Assembly: GCF_040115645.1 (NCBI RefSeq)
Contig: NC_089555.1
Coordinates: 1,550,001-1,614,000 of the forward strand
Length of the DNA: 64,000 bases
Direction: 5' to 3'
Source of the DNA: Euwallacea fornicatus
Lineage: Eukaryota > Arthropoda > Insecta > Coleoptera > Curculionidae
The notes beneath the pieces are model-generated. The model was not told where the DNA came from. It saw only the letters and a list, made by a program, of their open reading frames with translations, and made no database searches. The translations under genes were made by a program, and so were the position numbers. Positions 58,401-64,000 of the stretch are shown in pieces (within the stretch, counting starts at the first letter, position 1; every line of letters starts with the position of its first letter).

Positions 58401-59148
58401 AATCTGCGAAATTTCATTACAACACCCGGGGGGTTTGATTTGGAGGATTTTATGACACCACTCTTCTATTGGATGATGAATCAACGTTTTTTATGGAAAG
58501 TTTACAGTATCAATTCCGGATAGTTTATCTATATACAAAAAAACATTAAAGAAGAGCGGGTCGAAAGAGAAATGTACTAATCAGTTCAAGTTACTTCGTT
58601 CTGCTACGTCAGGTCAGATTGCTTCGAGCTCAATACGTACGGATCGTTTTTCAGAGGAGGTGGAACGAGAAGGGTCAGCTCGTAGGACTTCTAGGGATCC
58701 AATCGCAGGGTCTTTCTCCCCACTCTCTCACTCCACTACTACTTTTCAAACAGCTACTGCTATTACACTCTTAGAAAATTTCCAAGCAAAATTTCATTCA
58801 AAAGATCAATTTTCGCTCAATTCCAGGTACACAGCAGACGGATACCCAGTACCACGTCAACTACCACCACCCGTCATCCAACCAGCCGGCACACCACCCT
58901 CCTCAATGCCCTGCTGTTCGGTGAATTGGCCGCCATGTTTGCCCGCCAATCCCCATAGTCTTCCGGGGGTGTCGAAGAAGTGCGCAAGTGCCCAAACGGA
59001 CACTGAAGACGAATGTGATAGTATTAGTGTTAGCGTGAGTGTGGTGAAAAGTGAGGACGCGGCTGTGAACGTTGCCATAGACAACGTGAATGAAGTGTTA
59101 ACGGAGAGTCCTGATGAGGGATATGAGGGAGAACCCTCGGTAGTGTAG
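51891..59148 (+). CDS. kek: Kekkon-family LRR-Ig transmembrane protein
   Basis: Seven coding exons join to 2271 nt, 756 aa: 51891..52410, 53328..53677, 54058..54493, 55184..55379, 55549..55724, 57634..57904, 58827..59148. All junction phases agree. Domain order: signal peptide (1-23), LRRNT with CSQSCTC (24-50), six to seven LRRs (about 57-209), LRRCT starting WTCDC (211-258), one C2-type Ig domain (about 265-360, C281 and C342, DNGTYVC), transmembrane helix (about 377-401), then a basic stop-transfer KCHRRKKRQQKR and a 345-residue cytoplasmic tail ending EGYEGEPSVV. This layout is that of insect Kekkon proteins, which act at the cell surface of neurons and epithelia in adhesion and in modulating EGFR or BMP signalling. 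The long tail with a hydrophobic C-terminus suggests a kek5/kek6-type member, but I cannot fix the paralogue. No inactivating change is seen. Confidence 0.93.
52534..52647 (+). pseudogene. Degenerate copy of exon 1 LRR segment
   Basis: 38 codons align without any gap to residues 137-174 of the kekkon protein. Residues up to Thr of SYLNT differ only by synonymous changes (six silent differences, no replacement). After that, replacements accumulate (L to P, E to G, C to G, S to A). The end lies where exon 1 has its donor; here the GT donor is lost and a TAG stop appears at 52645-52647. It is in the same orientation, 124 bp after exon 1. It is most simply an old duplicated exon, once under coding selection, now probably dead; use as an alternative terminal exon is possible only with an acceptor I cannot identify. 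Confidence 0.8.
52938..53187 (+). repeat. Paired block, intron 1 copy
   Basis: Non-coding block colinear with 49271-49518, 3.67 kb away in the same orientation. Together with the exon copy just upstream it points to a past duplication around the 5' end of the kekkon gene, or to a shared dispersed repeat. Confidence 0.75.
53328..53677 (+). CDS. kek: Kekkon exon 2: last LRRs, LRRCT, start of Ig
   Basis: Completes the Gly codon, then LHRLEWLYLSSNHLKTIDG, the LRRCT cap WTCDCHIQDFRNWL with C205-type cysteines and CKEPSRL, then ELACLPDVEPTTF leading into the Ig domain whose first cysteine is in SLRCQIRAIPEAT. Ends phase 0 at GTAAGT. Confidence 0.93.
54058..54493 (+). CDS. kek: Kekkon exon 3: Ig domain, transmembrane helix
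   Basis: VSWWFDG carries the Ig core Trp; DNGTYVCHAENAAG carries the second Ig cysteine with the tyrosine corner. Then come LMFAVIGVSVFALLVIMIVI as the membrane helix and a basic juxtamembrane run. Ends after one base (TGG A) at GTAAGT. Confidence 0.93.
54494..55183 (+). other. kek: Kekkon intron 3
   Basis: 690 bp, GT-AG, acceptor ATCCTCTCCACAG. Nothing else recognised. Confidence 0.8.
55184..55379 (+). CDS. kek: Kekkon exon 4: cytoplasmic tail
   Basis: Begins with the last two bases of a Thr codon and encodes KSISSSPLDQQLKHNLTP and onward to VSPLSLR. Two perfect GTAAGT donors lie 23 bp apart (55357 and 55380); only the second keeps frame with exon 5, so I end the exon at 55379. Confidence 0.8.
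55549..55724 (+). CDS. kek: Kekkon exon 5: cytoplasmic tail
   Basis: Encodes YQIEQNPDLINGTESIGCRR through FYTTDPSSL. The donor is TTTAG/GCAAGT, a GC-AG intron; the phase (one base carried over) agrees exactly with exon 6, and no GT donor nearby does so. Confidence 0.75.
55725..57633 (+). other. kek: Kekkon intron 5 (GC-AG), 1.9 kb
   Basis: Runs from GCAAGT to TAATTCTCCAG. Several open frames inside (56.3-57.2 kb) look like chance. An additional small tail exon cannot be ruled out, but none is required for frame. Confidence 0.65.
57634..57904 (+). CDS. kek: Kekkon exon 6: cytoplasmic tail
   Basis: Encodes LDRSILVDLIVPPAAVRHMV then MDYGLPKIACRSACTND and RYSREVEFLSRSV, ending HYHTTDV plus two bases at donor GTGAGC. 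Tyrosine-rich (several possible phosphorylation sites). Confidence 0.85.
57905..58826 (+). other. kek: Kekkon intron 6
   Basis: 922 bp, donor GTGAGC, acceptor TTCGCTCAATTCCAG. Its 5' part (57970-58055) is an AT-rich tract dense in TTTAATTAAA-type words. Confidence 0.8.
58827..59148 (+). CDS. kek: Kekkon exon 7: tail C-terminus
   Basis: Completes an Arg codon and encodes YTADGYPVPRQLPPPVIQPA (proline-rich), CSVNWPPCLPANP, an acidic SAQTDTEDECDSISVSV stretch and the terminal DEGYEGEPSVV, then TAG. The end, S-V-V, could be a PDZ-binding tail, a property described for some Kekkons; this is inference. Confidence 0.9.
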
Positions 59149-59520
59149 TGAGGGATTTTTTTTGTGTGAGGAATTAAAGGCAATTAAGAAACTTGCCAAT
59201 TGGATGTTGCGGGCGACAAGAAAGTTGCCAGCACTCTAATCCCGTATGGATTTCGCGGGGATGCTTTGTTAAATTGTGTCCTCAGGGAGAGGGTTTAGTT
59301 CTCTTGTTTCAGTCTGTTGCCCAAACTTTGCGTCTTCATCTCAAAACATCAGCTAAAAGCATTGCAATATCATCCAGTATATTTCTTTCTAATTTCAATA
59401 TTAGAGACGAGCAATCATATTATATTCAGCATGACTTCATTCACTGCCTTGAATTGATATTAAAGAAAATAAAGCAGAGTAGCAGTAGGGATTTTTTTAG
59501 CAATTTTTACCATGTAAATT
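59149..59520 (+). other. kek: Kekkon 3' UTR (probable)
   Basis: Follows the stop codon. AATAAA at 59468-59473 could be the cleavage signal, but other A/T-rich signals follow within 500 bp, so the 3' end is uncertain. Confidence 0.5.
59468..59473 (+). terminator. Candidate polyadenylation signal AATAAA
   Basis: First canonical hexamer after the kekkon stop, 320 bp downstream. Confidence 0.4.
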
Positions 59521-62500
59521 CTCAGTGATGTATAAAATACATATAAACAGGGTCTTGTACGTACTTGGATATGATGTCTAATAGATATGTGGAAATAGCA
59601 GTGGTAGCGAATTCTTCCATCTTGGAAGTGACATCTTTTTTACCTGTTGTAAATAATCCTAGGTTAAAACAAGTTTTGGTCCGTAGGTATTAAATCCATC
59701 ACAAAATTGACAAAATAATTTAACTATTCCATCAAAGTGAATTATTAAATAATACCAAGAGCAATAATTTATATACGAAAAAGGATCTCACATGAACAAC
59801 AGAGTAAGCTATTGTAATCGGTAGATTAACCATAAGGTAAATTGTATATCGCACATAAATGTTAGAAAGAGATAATCGATGTAGGTACTTGTTATACAAA
59901 ATATCAGTACTGTAGCGATATTGTTAGCGAAGATTTATTTACGTTTATTTTTCAGTGTTGAATAGGTTTTACAATATAAAGTATTTTCCAACATTTGCGT
60001 TTTATTTTATTCAAAGTCGTCTAATAGCGAACTAGAAGAATTCGGAATTGTCTCGAAGAAATTGAAGATCATAAAACCTCTTTTTTCGTAAGAAAGCGGA
60101 AATTTTTCATGATTCTGAACTTGACTGTCTCAACCTCTTTCATCGCGCAACTGTCGGAAGCAGCGAAAGCTGTGTTAAGCTCGTTTCAACCAAGCCATAA
60201 CCCGTTTCTGGACCATCGGAAATATGCGCAGCATGCCACTTGTGATCGCACATATTTCCGGACCTTTCTGCCGAATCAACGCCGGTTTTCTACCTTGATG
60301 AAGGGCCCACCAAGAGGAGTAAATAATATTGTAAATTGTAAACAATTAAAATATTTACATTTTTTAGTGGTGGAAACTAAAACTTCCTTAAGGTATGGAA
60401 AATTAATTTGCCTGTGCTAATAAATTTCCGCTGCTAAATCCGGAAATAATTCCAATTTCCTTTCAGATAAAGTAATAAAATTTTGCAAAGTCGAACTTTT
60501 GCCTCGGGCAGAAACAGTGCGAATAATCATTAACATCGAAGTTTGTTTAAGAAACTTTTAAATTTGCTCCCACTTCGTTAAATGGTTATTAATCAATCTG
60601 CTTCGCAGCTCCCTGTGATATAACAGACTACAATGTTACATTATACTCGAACGACAACGCCAAATTTTCCAGAACTTCTTCCAAGGGGTTAAGAGTTTTA
60701 TAACAATTATTATTCTCTCGCTGAGCATGCTTGAGGTTAGTTCAGGTAACTAAAACTTACATCCTTACGTACTTTTCCGAAGGAAAATCAGTGCAGATAT
60801 TATTGCCGACTGTTATTTATACCTAAAACGGACTTTCAATGCTAAATGGATTTGTTTGTCAGAATTTCTTCTTCAGTTTTTTTCGGCGGCCAACTGAGGC
60901 CATTCCCCCCATTTTCCCGATTTAACTTCTTTTCGCATTTAAATCTTTGAGAGTTGCTGAAGCTCAGAGTTTCGCAAAGCCCAACTTTTTACAAGGAAAA
61001 AGCATATCTCTAGGGAATTAAATACCATTTTCTGATTAATGTACTTTACTAAACGGGCGGAATTTTCAAACCCACTGCAATAATTAAGGGGATTTCCGGG
61101 CGGAATCAAGGAAATTTATACTGCGGACGAGCGACAAGAATTTGGATTTATATATCGAAAAACCTTAAATTTGAATATCTCATACATTTGCTCGAGAACG
61201 TAATTAGTTTGCTTCTAAGCTAGGAAAGTTTTTCTTTGACAACCTTAATAAGGGTCCTGCCGGCGCTCCCTTCAGGGTACCTTGACTTTAAATTGCAGAA
61301 ATTTACTTAAATGAAAATAATGCCTTGAGTAAATCTGCGAATTAATTTTTTTGCAAAAAACTCAAAATAATTTAATGGAAGGAAGGATTTACCACACGTA
61401 ATTAAATGTTCGCAAGAGGGATTCGCGATAATTCAAATTTCCGAGATCATTCATACCTAATTTGCTAATAGTTCATGAAACTGAGATAACTATAGAGCTC
61501 TGATCAAAACTTTAGATTACTTGGTTATTTGATGGGCACGAACTCGCACTGAAATAACTAAAGGCGATTGTATTATTAACAAAACTTCCCGACGATTCCT
61601 TGAAGTTTTTAACCCATCTGCTGTTCTAACTAAATTTTTCGAATCGTTGTTATTTCAAAGGCTCAGTAAACAACAAAGTTTTAATCAAGAATTTCCATAT
61701 TTAAATTGGTAAACTTTTGCGGGCACTGGTACAAAGTGGGTCACGAAATTTTTAGTCAGCCCGTTTACAATATTAGCCCCTTTTATTATTTGTGTTTAAG
61801 ATGCAGCGACTGGGGTTTTTTCTCGGGGAAAATGAAAGGATTGTTTTGCTTCGTGTTTTTAAAGATAAATATGATTTACCAGATTAAACAAGATACGTGA
61901 CCAAAAGGCATATTTCTCCCGCAGGTATTCAAGTAGATATTTGATTTGGCTTCTCTGGGAGATTTAGAGGGAAATTTGCCCTTTTAGAGTTCCAGTCTCG
62001 AGGCTTTCGATATTTATAAATTCAAACGAAGTGAATTTCCCATTTACTGATACAAAATTCCAAACATTGGGAAAATAAACAGAACCAAGATCGGAAATTA
62101 AAATGCTGCTTTTTCCGAATGGTATACAGGGCGAGGCAAAATCGGTTTGGAATTTTGGGGGTCGATTTCTGGAGTCGGCGCGTTAAAAAAGTTCCTATAA
62201 ATTTTGACGGAATAACGTTTCCTCTTTGAGTTACGGCCGTTTAAACATAGCTGCCAAAAACTGATTTACGCTATGTTCAGCTGAAGCTAACCCATTTATC
62301 GGCACCAACCATTTCATGAGCTGTTATTTAATTACAACAGATGATAAAAATTCTAACCAGGGGCCTACGTTCCAGGGACATACTCTGAATAATTTTGCTC
62401 TATTTTCTCATTCATTTCCTCAGCGAATTATGGAATATTGAAGTTTTTATATAAAAAGGGCATTTGTCGAACCTCGGTAAGTGTGACATTTTTCGAAAAA

Positions 62501-64000
62501 ACTCGGCCCAAATAAATTCAAGTCATGACCAATTATGGCCTAATACATTTAGTCCACCAACTGGCGACAGATTTTTGGATGTGATTTTGCTGTAGCATAT
62601 AGCGCGTAAATTTAAATTACGAAAAGGGACGTTTTAGAGAACGAAAGTGTGTTCAACAGAATGCGATTGGCGTGCCATCAGCACCCAAAGGGCTCTAATA
62701 GCAACGTAAACTTTTATTTTCATAAATCAATTTTTCGCGTACGGATGCACATAAACCATCTGAAAGTTTTTGTTGTCAAACCGAGGAAAAGTGAAAGGCA
62801 TATTGTTTACGTTTATTAAAATATGGTTTATAGCAAACAAACTGAAAAACATTTTTCCGCCTGAAGACGCGTCTTTGTTCTCTGGAAAGCCTCTTTTCAT
62901 AATTAAAATTGACGCACTATTAAATCCCCTGAAAGGAATACTGGGTAACATCACAACCGAAAATCTGTCGTCATCTGTCGGGATAATAAACAGCCGGACA
63001 GACACGGGACGTAATAGGCCCTAAATTCTTGAGATGCGATTTCTATTTTTATTTCCTATTTTTATTAAGGGTTCTTCGAACTCACTTCATGCGAATGCGG
63101 AATCGCTCGAATCTCAAGAATAGATCGCTAAGGGATATTTGGGCAAAATACTTTAAGCCGAGGAATCGATCTTTGAGAACTCAGACTCCAATTATTACTC
63201 GCCCCATAGATGGAAAGTTTTCCTATAGAGTATTCCAAAATTACTACTGAGTGATTCAACAGTGTATTTTACGGGAAGATATATGAGAAAGAATTTATTT
63301 TATGAACTGGAACTAGTGAGGTTTTTCGAGAAAAATCTGCCGTTGGCAAATCGTTAACCTCAAATTCGATGCTTGGATAGTAAGGGAAAAACAAGGGGGA
63401 AAGCAACAGGCGGTAGAAAATCATGCAATCTCGTTTCGATTTGATAAAACTGACCTGGTATTGCTCCTACGTAGTAGCAGAAAGGCAGTTATTACCCCTA
63501 AGTATAATTTCCAACTAATTTAATCACATTTCACTGTAAATAAGATTATTCCAACAAACTTCTAATTTAAAACGGCAACAAATAGGTATTTCTTGTGAAT
63601 ATAATGAATCAAAAGAAAGCGACATCCGGGGAACGGTCGGCATCATTATCATCCCGTCTCCAAATCGTACGACTCGAGAATCCGAAATACGAATAAATAC
63701 CGAGTGGCTTAAAAATTTTCCAATCTAGCCGACAATGGAATTATTTGAGCGCGAACCCGTATGTCTTTGATATGTTCTGCGTAATCTCGAACATAAATGA
63801 ACCAACCTAACCTCGCTTAAAAATACAACTTTATTTACCTGTATCATTGATTGGTTTTTATTCAAAATAGTTCTTTTCAATACTTCACGGACTTGTGTGT
63901 TGGTTAATTCAAGTTTTTTTAATGCAAAAAATGGTGTTTACACTCGAACAAAAAACCTTTACGCTTGAGCTTTATATTCGAAATGGCGAGTTCATGAACG
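59521..64000. other. Gene-free stretch
   Basis: No recognised gene. A repeat-like terminus (TATACAGGGCGAGGCAAAAT) starts at 62123 and its inner part, to about 62260, has the sentence-like order seen in insect DNA-transposon remnants (CGTTTCC, CTCTTTGAGTTACGGCCGTT). Otherwise nothing to report. Confidence 0.5.
62123..62260 (+). repeat. Candidate transposon-terminus fragment
   Basis: Starts with TATACAGGG like the elements at 41233 and 45463, but I found no inverted partner within the window. Confidence 0.35.

Noticed and set aside
1..64000. CRISPR arrays, operons, ribosome binding sites, tRNA or rRNA genes
   Set aside because: The window is a eukaryotic nuclear region with introns and animal transposons. 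No regularly spaced short repeats or RNA-gene cores were recognised.

Overview
The window looks like a gene-poor stretch of an insect nuclear genome. It is AT-rich, has spliceosomal introns with GT-AG and one GC-AG boundary, carries a kekkon-family gene and an insect chemoreceptor gene, and is littered with decayed Tc1/mariner transposons. The insect order cannot be fixed from sequence alone; a beetle is a reasonable guess but only a guess.

Layout. 1-5.4 kb: no convincing gene; one exon-like open frame on the minus strand near 5 kb. 5.4-8.2 kb: a decayed Tc1-like element with clear 30-bp terminal inverted repeats, flanked by two diverged direct copies of a ~110-140 bp repeat. 8.2-21.7 kb: non-coding, with a patch of degenerate short repeats near 11 kb and a few palindromes. 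21.7-23.0 kb: a complete but dead mariner. 28.3 kb: a Tc1-like C-terminal fragment. 29.6-30.7 kb (minus): a two-exon gustatory receptor gene, 352 codons, apparently intact. 31-51 kb: a transposon graveyard with a second mariner, a mariner 3' fragment, a mariner split by a Tc1-like element, two elements with very long (about 170-190 bp) inverted termini that carry remnants of a DUF4817/HTH-type transposase, and further fragments.

51.8-59.1 kb (plus): a seven-exon gene for a kekkon-type single-pass membrane protein (signal peptide, LRRNT, about seven LRRs, LRRCT, one Ig domain, transmembrane helix, long cytoplasmic tail), 756 aa in my splice model, with every exon junction in phase. Intron 1 holds a 38-codon degenerate copy of the LRR part of exon 1 in which the first 19 codons differ only at synonymous sites. 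It also holds a 250-bp block with a diverged twin about 3.7 kb upstream. 59.2-64 kb: 3' UTR and intergenic sequence.

The two functional genes are unrelated in role: one is a chemosensory channel subunit, the other a neuronal/epithelial adhesion and signalling receptor. I found no clear new multi-gene system. The most interesting signals are the selected-looking duplicated LRR exon inside the kekkon intron, the paired block beside it, the GC-AG and tandem-donor junctions in the cytoplasmic-tail exons, and the nested or long-terminus transposons.
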